From the NCBI GenBank assembly GCA_947494925.1, contig CANLWS010000006.1:1-64000 (forward strand): 64,000 bases of DNA. Reading direction: 5' to 3'. A program made the translations under genes and the position numbers. This document shows positions 1 to 7,543 of this stretch, piece after piece (within the stretch, counting starts at the first letter, position 1; each line of letters begins with the position of its first letter). The DNA is from an uncultured Alteromonadaceae bacterium (GTDB lineage: Bacteria > Pseudomonadota > Gammaproteobacteria > Enterobacterales > Alteromonadaceae). The notes beneath the pieces were generated by a model that was given only the letters and a program-made list of their open reading frames with translations, searched no databases and was not told the origin of the DNA.

Positions 1-3
1 TGC

Positions 4-80
4 GGAGTGGTAGTTCAGTTGGTTAGAATACCGGCCTGTCACGCCGGGGGTCGCGGGTTCGAGTCCCGTCCACTCCGCCA
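4..80 (+). tRNA. tRNA-Asp (anticodon GTC), copy 1
   Basis: A 77-nt cloverleaf with acceptor arm GGAGTGG pairing CCACTCC, discriminator G and an encoded CCA end. The anticodon GTC is at 38-40, the D arm is TAGTTCAGTTGGTTAGAA and the T arm is GGGTTCGAGTCCC. It is identical over its full length to the second copy 30 nt downstream, so the two are probably processed from one transcript. The promoter lies upstream of the window. Confidence 0.97.
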
Positions 81-110
81 CTAAGCAAAACACCTGTACA
101 AGATCTGTGC

Positions 111-187
111 GGAGTGGTAGTTCAGTTGGTTAGAATACCGGCCTGTCACGCCGGGGGTCGCGGGTTCGAGTCCCGTCCACTCCGCCA
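111..187 (+). tRNA. tRNA-Asp (anticodon GTC), copy 2
   Basis: An identical 77-nt repeat of the first tRNA-Asp, with anticodon GTC at 145-147 and encoded CCA at 185-187. It is followed by a short T-run (188-193) that could help end transcription, though no hairpin besides the tRNA itself is seen. Tandem tRNA-Asp copies are common in Alteromonadales and Vibrionales. Confidence 0.97.
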
Positions 188-207
188 TTTTTTGTTCAAA
201 TCCTCGT

Positions 208-648
208 TTATACTTTCCGAAAGTTAATGTTATCTCCCAGTTTAATTAAACCTGATCTTATTACAGTGCAGCAAATACCGCCGCGCCAATCGGGTGTCAG
301 TGCAGTTTTTAATCCATGATGTTGCTGGTCCATACGCTCACATGGTTCAGTTTCTTCTGTCACCTTTAATATCATGTCGCCACAGACTAGATGTTTTCCT
401 AGATCTGTCTCTTTAAAATGAACACCTTCGACCAATAAATTTGCCCGACGAAACGTCCAGGGAAGTTTGATGTCCAGTTCCTGACAAGCCAGTTGCCATT
501 GATCGTCGCTTAGCAAAGTGACCTGTCTTTGTCTGAATTTTCCCCGAAAGTCAGACTCCACACCTGTGGTTTCTGAGACGAATGCACGTTCGATTAACTG
601 CATCTGGCCTCTAGGCTTTTCTCGTTTGGCAATACCGATTATTTTCAT
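208..648 (-). CDS. MOSC domain-containing protein
   Basis: A 146-residue stand-alone MOSC domain (the C-terminal domain of Moco sulfurases). The conserved cysteine of the family is visible as EPCERM (Cys103), followed by a WRGGICC segment near residue 121 typical of YiiM/YuaD-like proteins. MOSC proteins handle molybdenum cofactor or Moco-linked sulfur and N-hydroxylated substrates; the exact reaction here is not readable from sequence. The start ATG overlaps the TGA stop of the MATE exporter gene by 4 nt (ATGA), so translation is probably coupled. moeA lies just upstream in the same direction, which fits a Moco link. Confidence 0.8.
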   Translation of the reverse strand: MKIIGIAKREKPRGQMQLIERAFVSETTGVESDFRGKFRQRQVTLLSDDQWQLACQELDIKLPWTFRRANLLVEGVHFKETDLGKHLVCGDMILKVTEETEPCERMDQQHHGLKTALTPDWRGGICCTVIRSGLIKLGDNINFRKV

Positions 649-2000
649 GTACGCATCTGTCCATTTGCTAATTTATTTTGGATTCTATTCACTCTCAGCC
701 CCAACATTAGTGCTGCTGCACTTAAACCGCAAATAAAACCTATCCAGAATCCGCTGGCACCCATGGGTGCGATTAACCAATCTGTAAGCGCAAGGGTATA
801 CCCAATAGGTAGACCGATGAGCCAGTAGGCGATAAAGGTAATATAAGACATCATGGCTGTGTCTTTGTAACCCCTTAGCGCACCGGCCGAAATCACCTGA
901 ACTGAATCCGATAGCTGAAACAGAGAAGCAAGTAACATAAGGCTAGCGGCAAGTGATATCACCTCGCTGTCAGTGGAGTAGAGGGAAGCAATCTGTGTTC
1001 TGGCCACTATCGTAAGAGTTGCAGTTAGCGCCGCAATACCCAGGCCCAATAAGACAGCACCCAAAACTGCTTTTTTGGCGTTCTCGTAGTTATCTTCACC
1101 AATCAAATATCCTACTCGAATACTAGTAGCAATACCTATGCTCAGTGGGAACATAAACATGATTGAAGAAAAGTTAAGTGCAACCTGATGGGAGGCAACA
1201 ATACTGGCGCCAAGAGGGGACAGAAGCAAGGCCACAACACCAAACAGAGTGACTTCAAATAAAATCGTTAATGCAATAGGGAAACCTAGTTTAAAGGTTT
1301 GCCAGATTGTCGCTGGATCTGGTTTATAGGCTTTGCCAAATAACTGAAAGGGAGCGAGTTTTTTCGACTTCAAAGCATAAGTTAGCGTTGCCAGAAACAT
1401 GATTGTGAAAACCAGTGCTGTGGCAATACCACATCCGACACCACCCATTTCTGGAAACCCAAACTTTCCATAAATCAGGACATAATTGGCAGGAATATTT
1501 ACTGCCAGCCCAAGTACCATGATAATCATTGTGGGCTTAGTAATGGACAATCCTTCACAAAAATTGCGGATCAACTGATAGGCTGCAAATGCTGGAGCAC
1601 CAAGAAGAATATACTGGGTGTAAGCGACGGTGATGTCTCTTAAATCGGGGTCCATAGAAGACAAAGAAAATAGAAAAGGGACTAGTAATGTCCCAGCCGA
1701 AAAAATAAGTGCCACTGACAGTATAAGGTAAAAGGTTTGTTGAGTGGCGTTAGCGATTTTATGGTTTTGATTAGCGCCATTTAAGCGGGAAATAATAGGA
1801 GGAAGTGCGAGAACCAAACCTTGGATGAAGAAAAGAACCGGCATTGTAATACTAAACCCAATCGCAACTGCTGCCATGTCAAGCGCTGAATAACGACCAG
1901 CCATAATGGTATCTGATACACCCATCAGGGTTTGGGTGACCTGGGCGATAAGTAGCGGCCAGGCGAGACTGACAATTTTCTTAAGTTCGGTTTTTAACAA
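645..2000 (-). CDS. MATE family multidrug/sodium antiporter (NorM-like)
   Basis: A 451-residue polytopic membrane protein with the two-fold MATE architecture. The first repeat begins near residue 15 (SLAWPLLIAQ, then GVSDTIMAGRYS) and the second near 240 (FPIALTILFEV). MATE proteins export cationic drugs and toxins across the inner membrane in exchange for Na+ or H+. The likely start is TTG at 2000, preceded by AAGGAAA at good spacing; no ATG is near. It sits between moeA and the MOSC gene in one minus-strand run and overlaps the latter by 4 nt. The substrate cannot be told. Confidence 0.9.
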   Translation of the reverse strand: MLKTELKKIVSLAWPLLIAQVTQTLMGVSDTIMAGRYSALDMAAVAIGFSITMPVLFFIQGLVLALPPIISRLNGANQNHKIANATQQTFYLILSVALIFSAGTLLVPFLFSLSSMDPDLRDITVAYTQYILLGAPAFAAYQLIRNFCEGLSITKPTMIIMVLGLAVNIPANYVLIYGKFGFPEMGGVGCGIATALVFTIMFLATLTYALKSKKLAPFQLFGKAYKPDPATIWQTFKLGFPIALTILFEVTLFGVVALLLSPLGASIVASHQVALNFSSIMFMFPLSIGIATSIRVGYLIGEDNYENAKKAVLGAVLLGLGIAALTATLTIVARTQIASLYSTDSEVISLAASLMLLASLFQLSDSVQVISAGALRGYKDTAMMSYITFIAYWLIGLPIGYTLALTDWLIAPMGASGFWIGFICGLSAAALMLGLRVNRIQNKLANGQMRT

Positions 2001-2013
2001 CTAGATTTCCTTT

Positions 2014-3243
2014 TTAAACCAAACCAATAAAAGGTTGGATATTAACTCTTGAACCTGCCTCAATATCGTCGTCATGCTGATTTAAAAGTATATAGCAATT
2101 AGCTTTGGTGATTGAACTCATTACGCCAGAACCTTGGTTCCCCATTGCTTCCACAAGGATGTCGCCTCGGTCCGATATTTTGAAATATCCTCTTTGAAAG
2201 TCAGCTCGTCCTACTCGCTTGCGTAATTTATGGGTCGTTACTGCTTTGAGTATAAATGGGTTCTCAGAAGTTTGCCCTGACAGTGTTTCGATTAGAGGGA
2301 CGACAAGTTGTTGAAAAGTCACAAATGAAGAAACTGGGTTACCTGGAAGTCCGCAAAATAATGCGTTACCAAGTCGACCAAAGGCAAATGGTTTACCAGG
2401 TTTAATGGCGACTTTCCAGAATCCAACTTCACCAAGCTCCATCAGTATTTCCTTAACGAAGTCAGCATCTCCAACTGATACGCCACCGGAAGAGATAACG
2501 AGATCGCACTGTTGACTTGCTTTCAGAAAGGCAGCACGTAGGTCTGCTTTGACATCTTTTACAATACCCAAATCGATTATACTGCAACCTAGCTTGGACA
2601 ACATTGCATGTAAGGCATACCTGTTACTTTCGTATATTGCCCCCGCAGAAAGTGGTTGGCCTGGTGGTGTTAATTCGTCGCCTGTGGCTAATAATGCCAC
2701 TTTAATCGACCGTAGAACCTGCACTGAAGCAATTCCTATTGATGCCAGCAGTGACAGGTGGGCTGGAACAAGCTTTGTACCTTCACGCAATACACACTCA
2801 TTTTGCTGAATATCTTCTCCGGCCAATCTAAAATTATTACTCGTCGGCACATCCACCTTAACGCACAAATGAGACTGACTAAGACTTGTTTGTTCTTGCA
2901 TGATAACCGCAGCTGCCCCTTGTGGAATAACTGCGCCAGTCATGATTCGTACGCATTGGCCTGATTCAATCTGACCTGTAAATGGCGTTCCGGCCATTGA
3001 TGTCCCGATGATTTCTGGTGAAGAACCACATGAAAGATTGTCTATATGCAAGGCATAGCCATCCATGGCGGAATTCGTTGCAGGTGGCACATTAACCGGA
3101 GAAAAAACATCGTTACCTAACACTCGGTCACAGGCGGATAGTAAAGGTACAGATTCCGTTTCTGTCAGCGGAATAACCTTTTTTGTCATATCAGCAATAG
3201 CTTGAGCTATTGGTATTAAGCCAGGCTTGTCACAATTATTCAT
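2014..3243 (-). CDS. moeA: Molybdopterin molybdenumtransferase MoeA
   Basis: A protein of about 409 residues matching MoeA along its length: an N-terminal dimer arm, the MDGYA motif near residue 64 (NSAMDGYAL), the MPT-binding domain with SGGVSVGDAD near residue 253, and CGLPGNPVSS near 296. MoeA inserts molybdate into adenylylated molybdopterin, the last common step of Moco synthesis. The ATG at 3243 is preferred over an in-frame GTG two codons upstream; no strong ribosome site decides this. Its partner genes moaA-E and mobA are about 23 kb away, and Moco is needed by NasA in this window. Confidence 0.95.
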   Translation of the reverse strand: MNNCDKPGLIPIAQAIADMTKKVIPLTETESVPLLSACDRVLGNDVFSPVNVPPATNSAMDGYALHIDNLSCGSSPEIIGTSMAGTPFTGQIESGQCVRIMTGAVIPQGAAAVIMQEQTSLSQSHLCVKVDVPTSNNFRLAGEDIQQNECVLREGTKLVPAHLSLLASIGIASVQVLRSIKVALLATGDELTPPGQPLSAGAIYESNRYALHAMLSKLGCSIIDLGIVKDVKADLRAAFLKASQQCDLVISSGGVSVGDADFVKEILMELGEVGFWKVAIKPGKPFAFGRLGNALFCGLPGNPVSSFVTFQQLVVPLIETLSGQTSENPFILKAVTTHKLRKRVGRADFQRGYFKISDRGDILVEAMGNQGSGVMSSITKANCYILLNQHDDDIEAGSRVNIQPFIGLV

Positions 3244-3300
3244 ATACACATTTATCTAGATGGAGTTAAGTTTAATATACCGACGAAATAGTTTCAGACC

Positions 3301-3328
3301 AATAAAAAAGCAGACCTTAGTCTGCTTT
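3301..3328 (-). terminator. Rho-independent terminator of the TraB/GumN gene
   Basis: Read on the minus strand, a perfect 9-bp stem (AAAGCAGAC / GTCTGCTTT, 3307-3315 with 3320-3328) with a 4-nt loop runs into a T-rich tail. It lies 25 nt past the stop of the TraB/GumN gene and insulates it from moeA. Confidence 0.9.
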
Positions 3329-3352
3329 AGTCGGACCTATATTCGTTAGCAA

Positions 3353-4210
3353 CTAAATTTTTTCAATCTTGTAACCTTTGTTTTCAAGCATAGTTAGCAC
3401 ACTATCGTCTCCAGCCAGGTGAAGCGCACCTACCAGGACAAATTCAACTATGTCGTTTTTAAACATGTTTTCTATTTGCGGTAACCAATTGAGGTTTCTT
3501 TTCACTATCAAATCTGAATATACCTGCGGGTAGTCCTTCTTAAAAGGTGTGATGCTTAGATCTGTCATCGCTTTCATATCACCATCCCGCCAGTAGGTTT
3601 TTATCTTAGCGATCATTTCCGGCAATATTTTAATATCCCTAAGAGTATATTGAATCAGGCTGTCTTCCTCACCTTCTCCCATTTTCGCTAAAAATTCGAG
3701 TTGTTGATCCAGCGATTCCAACCAATTCTGGGTTTTGTTATCATTTCTTGCCAGATCAGAATAGTGTTTGTCTACTCCTGCACTGGTTAAGCCAATAACC
3801 TGAAATTCTATTAGACTCAAGGTGACAGATAGCATACCGGGTTTGAGTTTAGCCATCTGTTCCAATGGAATTCCCCTGGTTTGCAAATGGGCTTGCAGCG
3901 CGTCAAGAGTTGGTTTGCTCAGCACATCTTTAATCGTTTTTGTGCCTGGATATGTCATGACTTGCATCGCTTTAACCTGGAACTCTGGTGATTCCATTGC
4001 CCCAATGTCAGTCTCAAAAACTAATACTTCCGATTTGGCGTATGCTTGGTCAAATTCCTTCGGCAGGGGGTAATCTTGTTGACTCAGAAGATGAATAGTC
4101 CCACCAATATAGAGTTCCTTATTGTCTTTGCTTACTTTCCAAACACTGGCAGCTTGGGCCGTTATACTAATGCAAAGAAATGTGCTTAAAAAAAGATGCT
4201 TAAATAGCAT
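3353..4210 (-). CDS. TraB/GumN family protein, secreted
   Basis: A 285-residue protein starting with a clear Sec signal peptide (MLFKHLFLSTFLCISITAQA, cut near residue 20). The mature part opens with the family hallmark GGTIHLL at about residues 36-42 and ends with VGALHLAGDDSVL near 262, the second conserved GxxH motif. TraB/GumN proteins resemble Tiki-type metal-dependent proteases and the histidines could bind metal, but bacterial members are mostly uncharacterised. It is a single gene with its own terminator and a long upstream intergenic region. A periplasmic hydrolase is possible; no function is asserted. Confidence 0.85.
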   Translation of the reverse strand: MLFKHLFLSTFLCISITAQAASVWKVSKDNKELYIGGTIHLLSQQDYPLPKEFDQAYAKSEVLVFETDIGAMESPEFQVKAMQVMTYPGTKTIKDVLSKPTLDALQAHLQTRGIPLEQMAKLKPGMLSVTLSLIEFQVIGLTSAGVDKHYSDLARNDNKTQNWLESLDQQLEFLAKMGEGEEDSLIQYTLRDIKILPEMIAKIKTYWRDGDMKAMTDLSITPFKKDYPQVYSDLIVKRNLNWLPQIENMFKNDIVEFVLVGALHLAGDDSVLTMLENKGYKIEKI

Positions 4211-4299
4211 AGTTAGTCCTTTAAAAATTAGTGAAGCGGAACTCTATCGACAAATTGTGTGTATTCCCAGTTATTTCTTGTCGTGACTAAACAGGTATG

Positions 4300-4336
4300 C
4301 GCACTGATATGGTTCAACCTGCACTACTATGACGCA
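4300..4336 (+). promoter_or_regulatory. Tandem NtrC (NRI) binding sites, predicted
   Basis: Two 17-nt elements, 4300-4316 and 4320-4336, each match about 12 of 17 positions of the NtrC consensus TGCACC-N5-GGTGCA. The strong half is GCAC followed 7 nt later by GTTC in the first and ACGC in the second. The centres are 20 bp apart, two helical turns, and the pair lies about 65-100 bp upstream of the putative -24 box, the usual enhancer position. Predicted from pattern only. Confidence 0.5.
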
Positions 4337-4399
4337 TTTTGTTTGGCTTAATTCCTCGTGGGATACTATAAGCTTTTGTTAATTAAAGAATTTCAATTC

Positions 4400-4415
4400 T
4401 GGCACTAATAGTGTA
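4400..4415 (+). promoter_or_regulatory. Sigma-54 (RpoN)-like promoter of nirB operon
   Basis: TGGCAC followed by TAATA and GTGTA resembles the RpoN consensus TGGCAC-N5-TTGCA. The -24 GG is exact (4401-4402), while the -12 element is GT instead of GC at the proper 10-nt distance. The nrtA operon has a clearly related element (15035-15051) with the full GG-N10-GC. Transcription would begin near 4426. Confidence 0.5.
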
Positions 4416-4495
4416 TTTGAACAGTAAAAGGCGATGCGGAATGGGTTGTTAACCTCACTGTGTTACCTGTTAATCTAATTAAAAATTGATAATCT

Positions 4496-4569
4496 GCGTG
4501 TAGAACGCCGATGGCAACGAAGCCCACAATAAAATGAGTCAATGTCTCATTAATTGTGGGTTTTTTTTT
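4496..4569 (+). promoter_or_regulatory. ANTAR (NasT)-type antitermination leader of nirB
   Basis: A short stem GGC/GCC (4513-4515 with 4522-4524) closes the hexaloop AACGAA, which has the A1 and G4 required by ANTAR RNA-binding proteins. Its 3' arm overlaps the 5' arm of the terminator that follows, so the two structures exclude each other. A second small hairpin just upstream (GCGT/ACGC, 4496-4508) may be the first of the usual pair, but its loop does not fit as well. The same GGC-AAnGnA-GCC-CACAA block stands before nrtA. NasT, the ANTAR protein encoded at 13215, is the expected partner. Confidence 0.65.
4523..4569 (+). terminator. Conditional terminator in the nirB leader
   Basis: A stem of CCCACAAT with ATTGTGGG (4523-4530 and 4553-4560), with an inner ATGAG/CTCAT helix, is followed by nine T residues. 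It would stop transcription before nirB unless an antiterminator acts, so it is read here as part of the NasT switch. Confidence 0.85.
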
Positions 4570-4596
4570 GTTCAGTGATAGCTGGAAGGAATATTC

Positions 4597-7185
4597 ATGA
4601 ATCACCCAAAGTGCAAAACCCATATAGTCGTGATCGGGAATGGTATGGTAGGTCACCATTTTGTTGAACAAATGGTCGAACAAAACCCACTTGCAGAAAT
4701 AACCGTTTTGTCAGCTGAACCGAGACTTGCTTATGATCGTGTGCATTTGTCTGAATATTTTACCGGTAAATCAGCAGACGATTTAGCCATGACTTCACCT
4801 GCTGACTACGAGCAGATGAACGTGAGTTTTCACTTAAATGCAAAAGTTACTCAAATTGATAAAGCTTTTAAAACAGTGATAACCGAAAGCGGTGAGTCGT
4901 TTAACTATGACAAATTAGTTATTGCGACAGGGTCGTACCCCTTTGTGCCTCCCATACCTGGCAATGATCAAGAGCACTGTCTCGTTTATCGGACAATCGA
5001 AGATCTGGAAGCCATTACGGCTTCAGCAAAAGTCAGTAAAACAGGGGTTGTTGTTGGTGGTGGATTGCTGGGATTAGAAGCGGCTAACGCGCTAAAACAA
5101 GCTGGACTGGAAACTCATGTGGTTGAATTTGCACCCCAATTAATGGCGGTTCAGGTAGATGCTGGCGGTGGTCGATTATTAAAACACAAAATCGAAGAAC
5201 TGGGCGTAAAGGTCCATACGCAGAAAGCGACAGAAGTGATAGAAGCGGGGGAAAATGCACGTTATAAAATGTGTTTTAAAGGGGGAGACTTCCTGGAAAC
5301 AGATATGATTTTGTTTTCTGCCGGCATCCGTCCTTATGACAATTTAGCAAGAGAATATGAACTGGAAGTAGGTGAAAGAGGCGGGATAGTTGTAAACAAC
5401 TTCTGTCAGACATCTGAATCCGACATTTATGCCATCGGTGAGTGCGCGCTATGGAATAATTTTATATTTGGTTTGGTTGCTCCAGGTTACACCATGGCCC
5501 GCGTCGCCGCGGAACATATTAGCGGTGGTGATCTGCAGTTTACAGGTGCGGATATGAGTACCAAATTAAAACTAATGGGCGTTGATGTGGGCTCAATCGG
5601 TGATGCTCATGCCAAAACTGCAGGGGCCTTATCTTACGTCTTTGAAAATCAACCTGAAGGTGTCTATAAAAAAATCGTCGTTGACGCTAAACAGGAAAAG
5701 CTTCTGGGCGCTGTATTGGTCGGCGATAACAGCGATTACGATACCTTGCTGCAGTACGCACTAAACGGCATTGATTTGCCTGAGTTCCCTGAAAGTTTGA
5801 TATTGCCCTCGGATGCAAGTACTGCTCCCGCACTAGGGGCAGATGCACTGCCTTTGTCTGCAACTATATGTTCCTGTCACAACGTGAGCAAATCCGACAT
5901 TATTGATGCTGTTACAGATGGAAATTGCCAACTGGCGGATGTTAAGTCATGTACAAAAGCCAGTACTGGCTGTGGTGGCTGCGCCGCGCTACTTAAAAAT
6001 GTGTTTGATGCTGAACTGGAAAAGCGAGGTATCGAAGTTAAAAAAGATCTGTGTGAACACTTTGCATATTCACGAGTTGAATTATTTCATTTAATTCAAG
6101 TTGGCCGAATTCGTTCCTTTTCAGACTTAATTGAAAAACATGGCCAGGGATTAGGATGCGAAGTTTGTAAACCTGCCGTTGGATCAATTTTAGCGTCTGT
6201 CTGGAATGAACACGTTCTACTTCCAGACCATATTAGTCTTCAGGATACCAATGATACTTATCTGGCTAATATGCAAAAAGACGGTACCTATTCAGTGGTA
6301 CCTCGAATTGCAGGCGGTGAAATTACGCCCGAAAAACTCATCGTTTTAGGAACGGTGGCAAAAAAATACAATTTGTACACCAAAATTACTGGTGGTCAGC
6401 GGGTAGATTTGTTTGGTGCACGGGTGGAACAACTTCCACTTATCTGGGAAGAGCTAATTGAGGCAGGTTTTGAGACCGGACATGCCTACGCTAAGGCTCT
6501 TAGAACCGTTAAGTCTTGCGTTGGAAGCACATGGTGCCGTTTTGGCGTGCAGGATTCAGTCACTCAGGCGATTGACCTGGAAAATCGTTACAAAGGTTTA
6601 CGTGCGCCGCATAAACTTAAAATGGCTGTCTCTGGATGCACCAGAGAATGTGCTGAGGCGCAAAGTAAGGACATCGGAGTGATCGCAACCGAAAACGGCT
6701 GGAACTTGTACGTATGTGGTAATGGAGGCATGAAACCAAGGCATGCTGATTTATTCGCAACTGACCTTGATACCCCAACCCTATACCGCTACATCGACAG
6801 AGTTCTGATGTTTTATGTAAGAACTGCCGATCGGCTGCAACGCACTTCCGTTTGGATGGAAAATCTGGAAGGCGGGTTAAATTATCTGAAACAGGTAGTG
6901 ATCGAAGATTCGTTGGGTATCTGCGAGGAATTGGAAGCGCAGATGCAGCATGTAGTGGATAGCTATCACTGCGAATGGACAAGTGTCACTAAAAACAATC
7001 AATCTCGTAAGCGGTTCAGACAGTTTGTAAATAGTGATCAGCAGGACAACAACATCGTGTTTGTTGAAGAAAGAGATCAAATACGGCCGGCTACGCTAGC
7101 TGAAAAAAGTCAAATACAACAACGTGACAATCAGGAACTGGCGATGGATATTTCCATAGTAGAAATTGAATCTGACCTGGCGTAA
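4597..7185 (+). CDS. nirB: Assimilatory nitrite reductase [NAD(P)H], large subunit
   Basis: An 862-residue protein reducing nitrite to ammonium in the cytoplasm with siroheme and a [4Fe-4S] centre. Domains in order: an FAD/NAD(P)H-binding pyridine nucleotide-disulfide reductase fold (about 1-400, with the VIGNGMVG dinucleotide motif at 12), a BFD-type [2Fe-2S] domain near 426-475 (CSCHN ... CGGC), then the nitrite/sulfite reductase half with the siroheme/cluster cysteines in SCVGSTWC (about 640) and CTREC (about 680). The ATG has GGAAGGA upstream. It is the first gene of nirB-nirD-nasA-cobA, downstream of a switchable terminator. Length is as in Klebsiella and E. coli. Confidence 0.97.
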   Translation: MNHPKCKTHIVVIGNGMVGHHFVEQMVEQNPLAEITVLSAEPRLAYDRVHLSEYFTGKSADDLAMTSPADYEQMNVSFHLNAKVTQIDKAFKTVITESGESFNYDKLVIATGSYPFVPPIPGNDQEHCLVYRTIEDLEAITASAKVSKTGVVVGGGLLGLEAANALKQAGLETHVVEFAPQLMAVQVDAGGGRLLKHKIEELGVKVHTQKATEVIEAGENARYKMCFKGGDFLETDMILFSAGIRPYDNLAREYELEVGERGGIVVNNFCQTSESDIYAIGECALWNNFIFGLVAPGYTMARVAAEHISGGDLQFTGADMSTKLKLMGVDVGSIGDAHAKTAGALSYVFENQPEGVYKKIVVDAKQEKLLGAVLVGDNSDYDTLLQYALNGIDLPEFPESLILPSDASTAPALGADALPLSATICSCHNVSKSDIIDAVTDGNCQLADVKSCTKASTGCGGCAALLKNVFDAELEKRGIEVKKDLCEHFAYSRVELFHLIQVGRIRSFSDLIEKHGQGLGCEVCKPAVGSILASVWNEHVLLPDHISLQDTNDTYLANMQKDGTYSVVPRIAGGEITPEKLIVLGTVAKKYNLYTKITGGQRVDLFGARVEQLPLIWEELIEAGFETGHAYAKALRTVKSCVGSTWCRFGVQDSVTQAIDLENRYKGLRAPHKLKMAVSGCTRECAEAQSKDIGVIATENGWNLYVCGNGGMKPRHADLFATDLDTPTLYRYIDRVLMFYVRTADRLQRTSVWMENLEGGLNYLKQVVIEDSLGICEELEAQMQHVVDSYHCEWTSVTKNNQSRKRFRQFVNSDQQDNNIVFVEERDQIRPATLAEKSQIQQRDNQELAMDISIVEIESDLA

Positions 7186-7197
7186 AGAGGAACTGAA

Positions 7198-7539
7198 ATG
7201 ACTAATCAATGGACAACCGTCTGTAAAATAGATGATTTGGTAGATAACTCTGGGGTGTGTGCATTAGTAGAACATAACCAGGTTGCGTTATTTAAAGTCG
7301 TAAATAATGACAACATTCATATTTTTGCCGTAAGCAACTGGGATCCGGTAGGACAAGCAAATGTGCTTTATCGCGGTTTAGTGGGCTCATCGGCCGAGCA
7401 AACTTTGGTCATATCGCCTTTGTATAAACAGCGTTATTGCATGTCAACTGGCCGTTGTCTTGATGACGAAAATATTAGTCTGCAAACATATGAAGTCCGT
7501 CAGGAAGGGAAAGATGTTCAATTGAAATTGGTAAGGTAA
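7198..7539 (+). CDS. nirD: Nitrite reductase small subunit NirD
   Basis: A 113-residue Rieske-fold protein of the NirD type, the small subunit of the NADH/NADPH nitrite reductase. As in other NirD proteins, the Rieske Cys/His cluster ligands are absent: the region corresponding to the second ligand loop reads YCMSTGRCLDD. It therefore probably has a structural role. It follows nirB by 12 nt with an AGAGGAACTGA ribosome site and precedes nasA by a few nucleotides, so it is cotranscribed. Confidence 0.93.
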   Translation: MTNQWTTVCKIDDLVDNSGVCALVEHNQVALFKVVNNDNIHIFAVSNWDPVGQANVLYRGLVGSSAEQTLVISPLYKQRYCMSTGRCLDDENISLQTYEVRQEGKDVQLKLVR

Positions 7540-7543
7540 CCTG

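Larger units (their letters stand above)
4211..4596. other. Intergenic control region of the nirBD-nasA operon
   Basis: A 386-nt gap between the TraB/GumN gene and nirB. It holds two tandem NtrC-like sites (4300-4336), a sigma-54-like promoter (4400-4415), about 170 nt of probable untranslated leader and a terminator-type hairpin (4523-4569) ending 27 nt before the nirB start. These are listed separately. No gene is seen; a short antisense reading frame here runs into nirB and looks accidental. Confidence 0.7.

Noticed and set aside
1-200. Tandem tRNA-Asp as an integration (att) site
   Set aside because: No integrase, no partial tRNA repeat and no foreign-looking cargo is next to it; this is an ordinary tRNA pair.
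4405-4683. 92-codon minus-strand frame over the nirB leader and start
   Set aside because: It runs antisense across the terminator and the nirB coding start, shows no family motif and has no ribosome site.
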